From JAHEFU01 sp020440645 (GTDB lineage Bacteria > 4484-113 > JAFGCY01): DNA of 21,653 nucleotides. The stretch is from assembly GCA_020440645.1 (NCBI GenBank), contig JAGRNR010000062.1, forward strand, positions 1 through 21,653. The letters run 5' to 3'. The position numbers were made by a program, and so were the translations under genes. Numbering within the stretch: position 1 is the first letter of the stretch; every line of letters starts with the position of its first letter. The notes beneath the pieces are model-generated. The model saw nothing but the letters and a program-made list of their open reading frames with translations, ran no database searches and was not told the DNA's origin. Positions 14,949-21,628 of this stretch are shown one piece after another.

Positions 14949-16847
14949 ATGAAACAGCAGCGCCTGTGGATCTCGCTGGGCTTCGCCCTGGCCTGCTTCG
15001 CCCTGCTGTTCGTGCTCTACGTCACGCCCGCCAGCCGCGCGGTGATCAACGGCATTGACACCTTCACGATGGACTTCCTCTACGCCTTCCGCGGCGTGGT
15101 CAAGCCGGACAGCCGGCTGCGCGTGATCGGCATCACCGAGAATGACATCCAGCTGTTCCGCGAGGAACTCGGCGTGCCGTACCCGCTGCCACGTGACTGG
15201 CACGGGGAGCTGGTGCGCCGCCTGGCTGACAGCGGGGCGCGCATCATCGTGATGGACATCCTGTTCGCCGGTGAGGACAGCTGGGACGCCACTGAGGACG
15301 AGGCCCTGCGCGATGCCATCCTCTATGCCCGCTCGAAGCACTGCGAGGTGGTGCTGGCCTCGGCGATCGAGACGATGGTGGTGCCCGGCGGCAGCGTGCG
15401 CACGAAGGTCACGCCTGCTCCTGTGATCATGGAGGCCCAGCCGCTGCTCGGCCTGTCCAACACCACGCAGAAGCTGGGCTACCGCGCGGACGAGACCGCC
15501 TGGGACAGCATGCAGGACGGCGAGGAAGTGCTTTACTCGCAGGCCGTGCAGGCCTTCCGCATCTACTGTGAGCAGGAGGGCGGGGAGTTCGAGGCCTTGC
15601 TTGACAACGCCGTCGGGCAGACCCGCAGCTTCCGCATCAACTACAGCGGCCCGCTGGAGCCGGACGCGCAGGTCTCCGCCAGCCTGTCCAGCATCTTCTC
15701 CAACGAGCTGTTCGAGCACCGCGACCGTAATGACCTCGCCGAGGATGAGCGCGCGCGGCTGGAGCGGCGCTACACCGGCAGCTACGTGTTCATCGGCAGC
15801 CGGGCCAAGGCTGACAACGACTACTTCCAGACACCCTACGGCACGATGTACGGCGTTGACACGAATGCCAGCGCCTTTGACACGCTGGTCAGCGGACGTT
15901 ACGTGCGGGTGCTGCCGCCGGTGCAGGTGCTGATGGCCTGCTTCGCGCTGGCACTGCTGGCCTGGCTGACGAACCAGTTCAAGCCGGTGCGCAATGTCTG
16001 GCTGGCGGCGCTCGTGTTCGCCGGGCTCGTCGTTCTGGTGGACCTGCTGCTGTTCTCCCGCAGCGCGATCGAACTTTCGCTGACAATGACTACGCTTGGC
16101 TACGGCTTGCCGCTCCTGACCTGCTTCTTCCACGGGGCGATCTCGGATGAGCTGGCGGCTCGCCGCATCCGCAGCCTGTTCGGTCGCTACGTTGCCAGCG
16201 AGGTGGTGGAGCAGATCGTGCGCGACCCGGCGCTGGCCGACCTCGGCGGGGTGGAGCGTACGGCGGCGGTGATGTTCAATGATATCCGCAACTTCTCCAC
16301 GCTCAGCGAGCAGCTGACGGCTGCCCAGGTCGTTGAATTCCTCAACCTCTACTGGGGCGTGGTGAACGACATCGTCATCAACAACCACGGCTGGATCAAC
16401 AAGTTCCTCGGTGACGGGATGGTGGCCTGCTTCGGCGGGCCGGTGCCGACCGAGAAGCCAGTAGATGATGCGGTCAAGACCGCGCTGGAAATCGTGCGCC
16501 GCCTGCATGAGGAACTCTGGCCGCAGCTTGACGCCCGCGGCCTGCCACGATTCCAGATCGGGATCGGCATCAATGTCGGCCGCGTGATCATGGGCAACAT
16601 CGGCTCGGACATCCGCCAGGAGTACACGGTGATCGGTGACGCGGCGAACGTGGCCAGCCGGGTGGAGAGCCAGACGAAGGAGTACGGCTGGAGCGTCCTC
16701 GTGACTCAGTCCGTGGTGGACGGCGCCAGCGGCACATATGAGTTCCGCTTCGTTGGCTCGCAGCAGGTGAAGGGCCGTCAGGAGGAAGTACGCTTTTACG
16801 CCGTACTCGACCCGGCCAAGGAAGAGGTGTACCGGTTGACGCTGTGA
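14949..16847 (+). CDS. CHASE2-domain membrane adenylate cyclase (class III)
   Basis: 632 residues. One N-terminal membrane helix (6-27) leads into a periplasmic CHASE2 sensor domain (about 35-315), then three membrane helices (about 323-341, 349-369, 373-394) and a cytosolic class III cyclase domain (about 430-625). The two metal-binding aspartates are present, Asp445 (in FNDIRNFS) and Asp489 (in FLGDG), as are Lys485 and Thr560 for adenine recognition and Asn567/Arg571 for the transition state (in GDAANVASRVE). An active ATP-to-cAMP enzyme is therefore expected. GGAGG at 14939-14943 sets the ATG at 14949, 25 bases after the FecR gene. CHASE2 cyclases often lie next to FecR-domain genes, which supports a joint envelope-sensing role. 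No cAMP receptor or phosphodiesterase gene is seen in the window. Confidence 0.92.
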   Translation: MKQQRLWISLGFALACFALLFVLYVTPASRAVINGIDTFTMDFLYAFRGVVKPDSRLRVIGITENDIQLFREELGVPYPLPRDWHGELVRRLADSGARIIVMDILFAGEDSWDATEDEALRDAILYARSKHCEVVLASAIETMVVPGGSVRTKVTPAPVIMEAQPLLGLSNTTQKLGYRADETAWDSMQDGEEVLYSQAVQAFRIYCEQEGGEFEALLDNAVGQTRSFRINYSGPLEPDAQVSASLSSIFSNELFEHRDRNDLAEDERARLERRYTGSYVFIGSRAKADNDYFQTPYGTMYGVDTNASAFDTLVSGRYVRVLPPVQVLMACFALALLAWLTNQFKPVRNVWLAALVFAGLVVLVDLLLFSRSAIELSLTMTTLGYGLPLLTCFFHGAISDELAARRIRSLFGRYVASEVVEQIVRDPALADLGGVERTAAVMFNDIRNFSTLSEQLTAAQVVEFLNLYWGVVNDIVINNHGWINKFLGDGMVACFGGPVPTEKPVDDAVKTALEIVRRLHEELWPQLDARGLPRFQIGIGINVGRVIMGNIGSDIRQEYTVIGDAANVASRVESQTKEYGWSVLVTQSVVDGASGTYEFRFVGSQQVKGRQEEVRFYAVLDPAKEEVYRLTL

Positions 16848-16858
16848 GGGAGTGTTTG

Positions 16859-16912
16859 CGGAGTGTGCCTCTGAGAGGCACAGGGCCTTGTAGCTCTAAG
16901 AGCTACACACCG
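16859..16912. repeat. REP-like two-hairpin module, copy 1 (downstream of the RAYT gene)
   Basis: Hairpin A spans 16864-16882 (arms TGTGCCTCT/AGAGGCACA, 1-base loop) and hairpin B spans 16889-16907 (arms TGTAGCTCT/AGAGCTACA, 1-base loop), joined by the 6-base linker GGGCCT. CGGAG before and CACCG after could add an imperfect outer stem. It begins 12 bases after the adenylate cyclase stop and may also protect or end that transcript. Confidence 0.85.
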
Positions 16913-16917
16913 CTTAG

Positions 16918-17523
16918 CTACATACCGGACAGCTCGCGATAGCTCGACCATGGCCAGTCCTCCATGCGCTTGCAGAGTCCGGCGGCCACCGGGTTGTAGT
17001 GGATGTAATCCGCTGCCATTTCAAGCTGGCTGCGCTTGCGTACATATCTGTCGAAGTAATCTCGTTGCCAGAATCTGCCTTCCCGCCCAAGGATTTTGTT
17101 TGCCCGGGTAGCAGTAAATGCCTTCCAGCTCTTGACGATGCCGGCGAGCGGGTAGTTTTCCTTCTGCTGGATGATGCAATGCACGTGGTTTGGCATGATG
17201 ACCCAGCATATGAGGTTGTATCTTTCACCGTGAAAGTGCCGCAATGCATTCCGGACCAGATTGGCAATTTCCGGGATCCTGAGCCAGCAGGCCCCAAAGT
17301 TCCTGTCAAGCTCGTCGTCAATAGCGCTGAAGAGTGCCAGAGTGGAGTCGTCAGGCTGCCCATGGGTGAGACTGTATACATGATCAGGCGAAAGAGAGTC
17401 TGCGAGACGAAAGGTTATTGACTGGATCAATCCAGCTTCGTCATAGTGCGGTAACTTTGTGGCCTTGTAGAAACCAAGGTGATTGCCGAAGGAAGTAGTC
17501 TTAGTCATGCAATAATAGTACAT
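16918..17523 (-). CDS. REP-associated tyrosine transposase (RAYT, Y1/TnpA_REP family)
   Basis: About 201 residues. The HUH metal-binding motif appears as MPNHVHCII, and the catalytic tyrosine is in 'WQRDYFDRYVR'. The C-terminal 'YIHYNPVAAGLC...WPWSSY' is characteristic of the family. RAYTs are single-strand nucleases that cut and rejoin REP hairpins and are thought to spread them; they are usually single-copy, domesticated-looking genes. Starts at 17523 or 17508 are both possible and neither has a Shine-Dalgarno; an AT-rich stretch (TATATT near 17535-17540 on the minus strand) may be its -10. Matching hairpin modules lie on both sides, as expected for a RAYT and its cognate repeats. The gene looks intact. 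Confidence 0.9.
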   Translation of the reverse strand: MYYYCMTKTTSFGNHLGFYKATKLPHYDEAGLIQSITFRLADSLSPDHVYSLTHGQPDDSTLALFSAIDDELDRNFGACWLRIPEIANLVRNALRHFHGERYNLICWVIMPNHVHCIIQQKENYPLAGIVKSWKAFTATRANKILGREGRFWQRDYFDRYVRKRSQLEMAADYIHYNPVAAGLCKRMEDWPWSSYRELSGM

Positions 17524-17570
17524 TAAATAACATAATATAGCAAGTGTGACGCTTGTGACTTGTAAAGGTA

Positions 17571-17614
17571 TGTTGGTCCCAGACCAACAGAGCCCTGTAG
17601 CTCCCAGAGCTACA
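17571..17614. repeat. REP-like two-hairpin module, copy 2 (divergent first hairpin)
   Basis: Hairpin A' spans 17571-17589 (arms TGTTGGTC/GACCAACA, loop CCA) and hairpin B spans 17596-17614 (arms TGTAGCTC/GAGCTACA, loop CCA), with the 6-base linker GAGCCC. Size and spacing match copies 1 and 3 exactly (44 bases), but the A stem has a different sequence with paired changes. A small CTCCG/CGGAG stem at 17615-17629 connects it to copy 3. Confidence 0.82.
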
Positions 17615-17624
17615 CTCCGGATGT

Positions 17625-17679
17625 CGGAGTTGTGCCTCTAAGAGGCACATGGCCATGTAGCTCCGAGAGCTACACTCCG
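17625..17679. repeat. REP-like two-hairpin module, copy 3, with outer stem
   Basis: Hairpin A spans 17631-17649 (TGTGCCTCT/AGAGGCACA) and hairpin B spans 17656-17674 (TGTAGCTC/GAGCTACA, loop CGA), with the linker TGGCCA. Outer CGGAG (17625-17629) and CTCCG (17675-17679) pair perfectly, giving a three-way-junction shape. The 44-base core matches copy 1 at 39 of 44 positions in the same orientation. A decayed half-arm (TGTAAGCTAC) follows at 17694-17703. Confidence 0.85.
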
Positions 17680-17756
17680 GCAACACTCCGCCCTGTAAGC
17701 TACTTCCCCCTTCATTTGGGTAAAATATAGGGAACCATGTATATGGGAGACAAGTT

Positions 17757-18590
17757 ATGCGCATCCTGATCGCGGCATTCGTGCTGATGTTCGCCATGAG
17801 CACTTCCGCCTTTGCCCAGGCGGGCTACATCTACCAGTCCAGCGGCCTTGAGTGGGTCGGCACTGCCCCCGTGCAGGCCGGCGACACCATGAAGGCCCTG
17901 ATCACGCTTTACAACGGGCAGACCGCCATCGGTGACATGTACGTCAACGGCTGGTACCAGGATGACCTGTTCGGCTACTGGGAAGGCTATTACAACCGTG
18001 ACCCCTATTACTACGACGTGTACAGCGGCTACTGGAAGCCCGGCCCGGTGAACTACCGTTACGCCAACCTGACCTTCCAGGGCGAGGTGCTGGAGGGCTG
18101 GGCCCGCCAGTTCGGCCAGGTGATCGACTACAACATCTTCCTCGGCCGCGACGGCGTGCTTTACAAGCGCATGCAGATCAAGCGCAACCGCCACCGCAAC
18201 TCCAACCGTCGCCGCGAGGTGGTCTACAGCTACTTCCTCAATACGGAGACGGGCGAGCGCAGCGACGGCGGGGCCCTGCCGTACCGCGTGATCACCGGCA
18301 ACGCCGATGACGTGGTGGCACTGATCAACCAGCAGATCACGGACAACAACACCGTGCTGTCCAACTACATCAAGGACAACCCGCTGTTCCCGCAGTGGCA
18401 GACCGAGGCCTTCGTTGCCCCGCAGGAAGTGGTGGTGGCATCAAGCATCCCGCGCAGCGGTGAGCTGAGCCTGTTTGAACTGATTGAAGGCGAGATCGGT
18501 CCGATTGAGGTGGGTGAAGCCGCCAGTGGCGAGGAGGCTGCCGTGGTGCAGTCGACCAGCGCCGCTGATGGGACACTCACCGTCAAGTAA
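17757..18590 (+). CDS. Secreted protein of unknown function
   Basis: 277 residues. A clear signal peptide (1-20, cleavage near AFA-QA) is followed by an unusually Tyr/Trp/Gly-rich region (about 45-110: 'GWYQDDLFGYWEGYYN', 'DPYYYDVYSGYWKPG'). A basic patch 'KRNRHRNSNRRR' lies near residues 142-153. Then comes a mixed region with 'YSYFLNTETGERSDG', and the tail is Ala/Glu/Ser-rich. I recognise no family. The aromatic-rich part suggests a beta-rich surface or periplasmic protein, but that is inference. GGGAG at 17745-17749 sets the ATG, and a TAAAAT hexamer at 17721-17726 may be its -10. It is followed by a terminator and then by another secreted unknown and an HD-GYP gene on the same strand. 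Confidence 0.72.
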   Translation: MRILIAAFVLMFAMSTSAFAQAGYIYQSSGLEWVGTAPVQAGDTMKALITLYNGQTAIGDMYVNGWYQDDLFGYWEGYYNRDPYYYDVYSGYWKPGPVNYRYANLTFQGEVLEGWARQFGQVIDYNIFLGRDGVLYKRMQIKRNRHRNSNRRREVVYSYFLNTETGERSDGGALPYRVITGNADDVVALINQQITDNNTVLSNYIKDNPLFPQWQTEAFVAPQEVVVASSIPRSGELSLFELIEGEIGPIEVGEAASGEEAAVVQSTSAADGTLTVK

Positions 18591-18609
18591 ACCAGATTAG
18601 GTAATCCAG

Positions 18610-18647
18610 AAGCCGGGTCACCTGCGGGTGGTCCGGCTTTGCTTTTA
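18610..18647 (+). terminator. Rho-independent terminator after the 17757-18590 gene
   Basis: The arms AAGCCGG (18610-18616) and CCGGCTT (18633-18639), with an inner CACC/GGTG stem around TGCG, are followed by a T-rich TTGCTTTT. The T-tract is interrupted, so some read-through into the next gene (start 18658) is likely. Confidence 0.75.
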
Positions 18648-18657
18648 GGGGAGCAAC

Positions 18658-19155
18658 ATGCGCGTGATCGCAATGTTTTTGGCCTGTGCCATCCTGCTGA
18701 TCTTTCCGTTAGCGGCGGATGCCCAGCAGGGCGGTGCTGAAACGGGGGAGGGACGCGTGCTGCAGCTGGCGGATGCCTACCAGGACGGCTACCTGCGCAT
18801 GGCCGCGGTGAGCTGCTTCAGCGTCTACAGCACCTCCGGCTTCATCTTCGGTGACTTCCTCAACGGTGTGATCGACGGCCAGACCGCGATCAACTCGATG
18901 GAGCATGTGGCCCTGCTGCACAGCGTGACCTATGACAGCATCTCTGAAATCCAGACCCTGACCCCGGCTGAGGACGCACTGGCCCAGCAGGAGCTGGGCA
19001 GCCTGAAGGACATCCTCGAACGGGAAAACCGCCTGCTGAGCGCGATCCTCGACCTGTTCAGTGAGGGTGGTGTGGAGCAGATGGAGCAGGTCAAGGCGGA
19101 GCTGGTACTTGTGGAACAGGCGCTGGATGACTATACTAACCCTCCGGCCGAATGA
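18658..19155 (+). CDS. Secreted helical protein of unknown function
   Basis: 165 residues with a signal peptide (1-22, cleavage near ADA-QQ). The mature part is mostly helical: 'VLQLADAYQDGYLRMAAVSCF', a Gly/Phe turn 'SGFIFGDFLNGVIDG', then long amphipathic helices with many Leu, Glu and Gln ('LAQQELGSLKDILERENRLLSAILDLF', 'EQMEQVKAELVLVEQALDDY') that could form a coiled coil. One cysteine (about residue 54) is present. No family is recognised. GGGGAG four bases before the ATG sets the start. It lies 53 bases before the HD-GYP gene and is probably expressed with it; a periplasmic helper or ligand-binding partner of that sensor is possible but unproven. Confidence 0.7.
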   Translation: MRVIAMFLACAILLIFPLAADAQQGGAETGEGRVLQLADAYQDGYLRMAAVSCFSVYSTSGFIFGDFLNGVIDGQTAINSMEHVALLHSVTYDSISEIQTLTPAEDALAQQELGSLKDILERENRLLSAILDLFSEGGVEQMEQVKAELVLVEQALDDYTNPPAE

Positions 19156-19208
19156 TCCGGACACGCAAAGCCGGGATCACAGAGGATTGGTAACTCGCGG
19201 GTAGGCTG

Positions 19209-20702
19209 ATGTCTTTTACGGCAGCGCTGGCGGATATTGAGAGCAAGGGCGGCAAGCCGTCGCGCACCGGGCAGGTGCCGCGCATACTCGCCGTGCTGCT
19301 GACCATCCTCATCATCTTCATCGGCTGGACCTTCTTCTGGCTGGCCCAGAGCAACCGTGACGCCCTGCTGTCCGCGCGCGAGGATGAGATCGTGGACGGC
19401 GCGGATGCGGCGGTCACCATCCTCAGCGGCATCGAGCGCAAGGAGCGCGAGGGCCTGCTCAGCAACCGGCAGGCCAAGCAGACCGCGCTTGACCTGATGA
19501 AGGACCTGCGTTTCGGCCCGTTTGGCAACGGCTTTGTCTACGTGCTGGACCGCAACGGCGTGATGCTGATGCACCCGCTCAGCAGCGACCTCGTCGGCGA
19601 GGATGTCAGCCCCTTGAGCGATGCCTACGGCACGCGCTTCATCGCCCAGCTGATGAAGCTCTACTTTCGCGAGGATGCCAGCTTCGTGGAATATGAGATG
19701 GACTGGGCCGGCGAGGGCGGGATGGCCGTGCCGCGTCTGGCCTATGCGACGGTGTTCGCGGAGTACGACTGGGTGGTGGTGGCGGATGCCCCGCTGGATG
19801 ACATCGAGCTGGCGGTGGATGAGCAGATCCAGAAGCAGTGGGTCGTGGTCGCCGTGATGTGCATCGTGCTCGGTGTGATCATCACGATCACGCTCAAGCG
19901 CCTGCTGCTGACCCGTGTGGACGAGCTGATCAAGGTCAGCCACGCAATCGCCGCCGGTGACTACAGTGCGCGGGTTGACAACCCGCAGACCAGCGAGCTG
20001 GCAACGCTGTGTGAGGCGATCAACCAGATGGCGCAGGGCATCCAGGAGCGCGATGCCTCGATCAGCCTCAGCCAGCGCACTGCCGTGTTCGCGCTCGCCA
20101 AGCTGGCGGAGGCGCGTGACAACGAGACCGGCGGGCACCTGCTGCGCGTACGTGAGTACGCCACGCTATTGGCAACGAAGCTCAGTGACCGCGAGGGCTG
20201 GAAGGAAATCATCGACGAGCAGTTCATCCGCGATATCTACGACGCCGTGATGCTGCATGACATCGGTAAGGTCGGCATCCCGGATGTGATCCTGCTCAAG
20301 CCGGCCAGCCTCGATGACCATGAACGCGCGATCATGATGTCGCACACACTGATCGGTGCCAACACGATCCGCGCCGCGCGCCAGCAGATGCAGGTGGAGA
20401 GCGGCTTCCTCACGATGGCGGAGGAGATCGCGCGCTCGCACCATGAGCGCTGGGACGGGCAGGGCTATGTGGAGATGCTCAAGGGGCGCGACATCCCGGC
20501 GGCGGCGCGCATCTTCAGCGTGGCCGATGTGTATGACGCGCTGACGACCTCGCGGCCCTACAAGCCGGCCTATTCGCATGAGGACACGGTGGAGATGATG
20601 ACCGCCGACCGCGGCAAGCGCTTCGACCCGGACGTGCTGGACAGCTTCCTCGCGAGCGCCGGCGAATTCAACCGCATCCGCCTCGAATTCGCCGCGAAGT
20701 AG
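19209..20702 (+). CDS. Cache-HAMP-HD-GYP sensor protein, putative c-di-GMP phosphodiesterase
   Basis: 497 residues. A membrane helix (26-46) is followed by a periplasmic single-cache domain (about 50-205; 'GFVYVLDRNGVMLMHPL...LVGEDV' is typical of sCache_2). A second helix (211-228), a HAMP linker (about 229-285) and a C-terminal HD-GYP domain (about 290-490) complete it. The HD pair is His350-Asp351 in LHDIGKVGIPD; further metal ligands are His379, His411-His412 and Asp440 in RIFSVADVYDAL. The usual GYP reads Gly-Tyr-Val (419-421), so one signature residue is changed. The enzyme probably degrades c-di-GMP in response to a small extracellular ligand such as a carboxylate. The ATG has a GGGTAGG-like site upstream. 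It is the last gene of the window. Confidence 0.9.
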   Translation: MSFTAALADIESKGGKPSRTGQVPRILAVLLTILIIFIGWTFFWLAQSNRDALLSAREDEIVDGADAAVTILSGIERKEREGLLSNRQAKQTALDLMKDLRFGPFGNGFVYVLDRNGVMLMHPLSSDLVGEDVSPLSDAYGTRFIAQLMKLYFREDASFVEYEMDWAGEGGMAVPRLAYATVFAEYDWVVVADAPLDDIELAVDEQIQKQWVVVAVMCIVLGVIITITLKRLLLTRVDELIKVSHAIAAGDYSARVDNPQTSELATLCEAINQMAQGIQERDASISLSQRTAVFALAKLAEARDNETGGHLLRVREYATLLATKLSDREGWKEIIDEQFIRDIYDAVMLHDIGKVGIPDVILLKPASLDDHERAIMMSHTLIGANTIRAARQQMQVESGFLTMAEEIARSHHERWDGQGYVEMLKGRDIPAAARIFSVADVYDALTTSRPYKPAYSHEDTVEMMTADRGKRFDPDVLDSFLASAGEFNRIRLEFAAK

Positions 20703-20707
20703 GGGAA

Positions 20708-20727
20708 TGTGCGGCGCGAGTCGCACA
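20708..20727. repeat. Hairpin just after the HD-GYP stop
   Basis: The arms TGTGCG and CGCACA enclose an 8-base loop, 5 bases after the stop codon at 20702. There is no T-tract, so it is at best a Rho-dependent or mRNA-stabilising structure. Confidence 0.4.
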
Positions 20728-20865
20728 ACCTGACAACAGACTTCAGACTCCAGATCATTATTCGAACGCAGCAGCTCGCTTGCGCTCGTGCAACATCATG
20801 CAATGCGTGGCGGATTTGATTGACCCTAGAGGGCACAGAGGGGTTGCGAGCGGTAATGCAATGAA

Positions 20866-20916
20866 GTAGGGATGCGGTAATACCGCATCCCGGCGGCAGT
20901 ATTACTGCCGCCCTAC
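20866..20916. repeat. Nested double-hairpin REP-like element
   Basis: Two perfect hairpins are directly adjacent: 20869-20891 (arms GGGATGCGGTA/TACCGCATCCC, 1-base loop) and 20892-20912 (arms GGCGGCAGTA/TACTGCCGCC, 1-base loop). Outer GTAGGG (20866-20871) and CCCTAC (20911-20916) are also complementary. The layout resembles the modules around the RAYT gene, but the sequence is unrelated. Confidence 0.75.
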
Positions 20917-21135
20917 GTCCAGCTGCTTGGCAATACTCACTTCGATGCATTCACTCCCAGTCGTCGCGAGGCGACGCCGGTACTGATTTTTCTTCAACTA
21001 TTCGCACTATTCAAACTCTTCAGACTGTTCCAGCATTGCATTGTGCGTCACGTCGCAGGCGTGATTGCGCAGCTCCGACTGCTGCCCCTTGCCTTCTGCC
21101 TTTTGCCAATTGCCTGACTGACATCCGGCCTCCGT

Positions 21136-21181
21136 GCCTGGCTTGCGCCAGACCTCCACGCCTGGCTTGCGCCAGACCTCC
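21136..21181. repeat. 24-base tandem repeat, two copies
   Basis: GCCTGGCTTGCGCCAGACCT plus CC occurs at 21136-21157 and again at 21160-21181, a period of 24 bases. Each copy contains a CTGGC/GCCAG hairpin with a TTGC loop. Confidence 0.7.
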
Positions 21182-21196
21182 GCTCCATCAGCGCGA

Positions 21197-21213
21197 TCCC
21201 GCCTACGGCGGGA
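21197..21213. repeat. Short hairpin TCCCGCC/GGCGGGA
   Basis: Perfect 7-base arms surround a TAC loop; CGCCTACGG recurs 15 bases later. It is part of the repeat-rich tail. Confidence 0.5.
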
Positions 21214-21511
21214 CTTCGCCTACGGCTCAGCCCGTAACTTCAGCGCGACCGCCGGCGATGAATTCGCCGGCCAGCGCCAGACTGCCGAACGCTTGCGTGA
21301 GGCAGAAAATCACAATGGCCCCGGCATGGGGACCGGGGCCAGTGCAGATGGAAATTGATGGGAATGATGGGATATGGGAATCGCTCATTCAGGCATCGCC
21401 CGGACGCACCGGGTGCCGTTGACAGGTTGTCAATCTACACTTCCGGCCTGGAAGAACCGGAGCCCCTGGATGCCCCGGTTTTTCCAAACCATGTGTAATA
21501 CCCGTGGTGCG

Positions 21512-21529
21512 GCGGGCGTAAACGCCCGC
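21512..21529. repeat. Hairpin GCGGGCGT/ACGCCCGC
   Basis: Perfect 8-base arms surround an AA loop. No T-tract follows, so it is a REP-like hairpin, not a terminator. Confidence 0.5.
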
Positions 21530-21591
21530 GCAACAGAAAGTAGGAAGCAGAAAGCGGAAAGCAGACTTGGAGTATCGGCGTACGGTTCAGA

Positions 21592-21628
21592 ACATAGGTA
21601 ACGGTTGAGGCTCAATACATAGGTAACG
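21592..21628. repeat. Directly repeated 12-mer at the right edge, possible insertion-sequence end
   Basis: ACATAGGTAACG occurs at 21592-21603 and 21617-21628, 25 bases apart, and base composition turns AT-rich right after. Spaced direct repeats like these can be transposase-binding sites near the end of an insertion sequence. No transposase is visible before the window ends, so this is tentative. Confidence 0.35.

Noticed and set aside
14045..14950. Minus-strand frame of 301 codons opposite the FecR/cohesin gene
   Set aside because: It is an antisense shadow, rich in Ala, Val, Glu and His with no motif or start signal.
14913..16508. Minus-strand frame of 531 codons opposite the adenylate cyclase
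   Set aside because: It is an antisense shadow in high-GC DNA, His/Gln/Arg-rich without domains, while the plus strand encodes a complete cyclase.
16859..17679. CRISPR array from repeated palindromic units near the transposase
   Set aside because: Only three units exist, two of them on the other side of a gene, with no regular spacers and no cas genes; the RAYT gene explains them better.
21036..21422. Plus-strand frame of 128 codons in the repeat-rich tail
   Set aside because: It translates the tandem repeats into Arg-Pro-Pro-Leu-Ala-Cys units and has no ribosome binding site.
21430..21615. Minus-strand 61-codon frame at the right end
   Set aside because: It runs through a hairpin and an oligopurine patch, and there is no start signal or recognisable domain.
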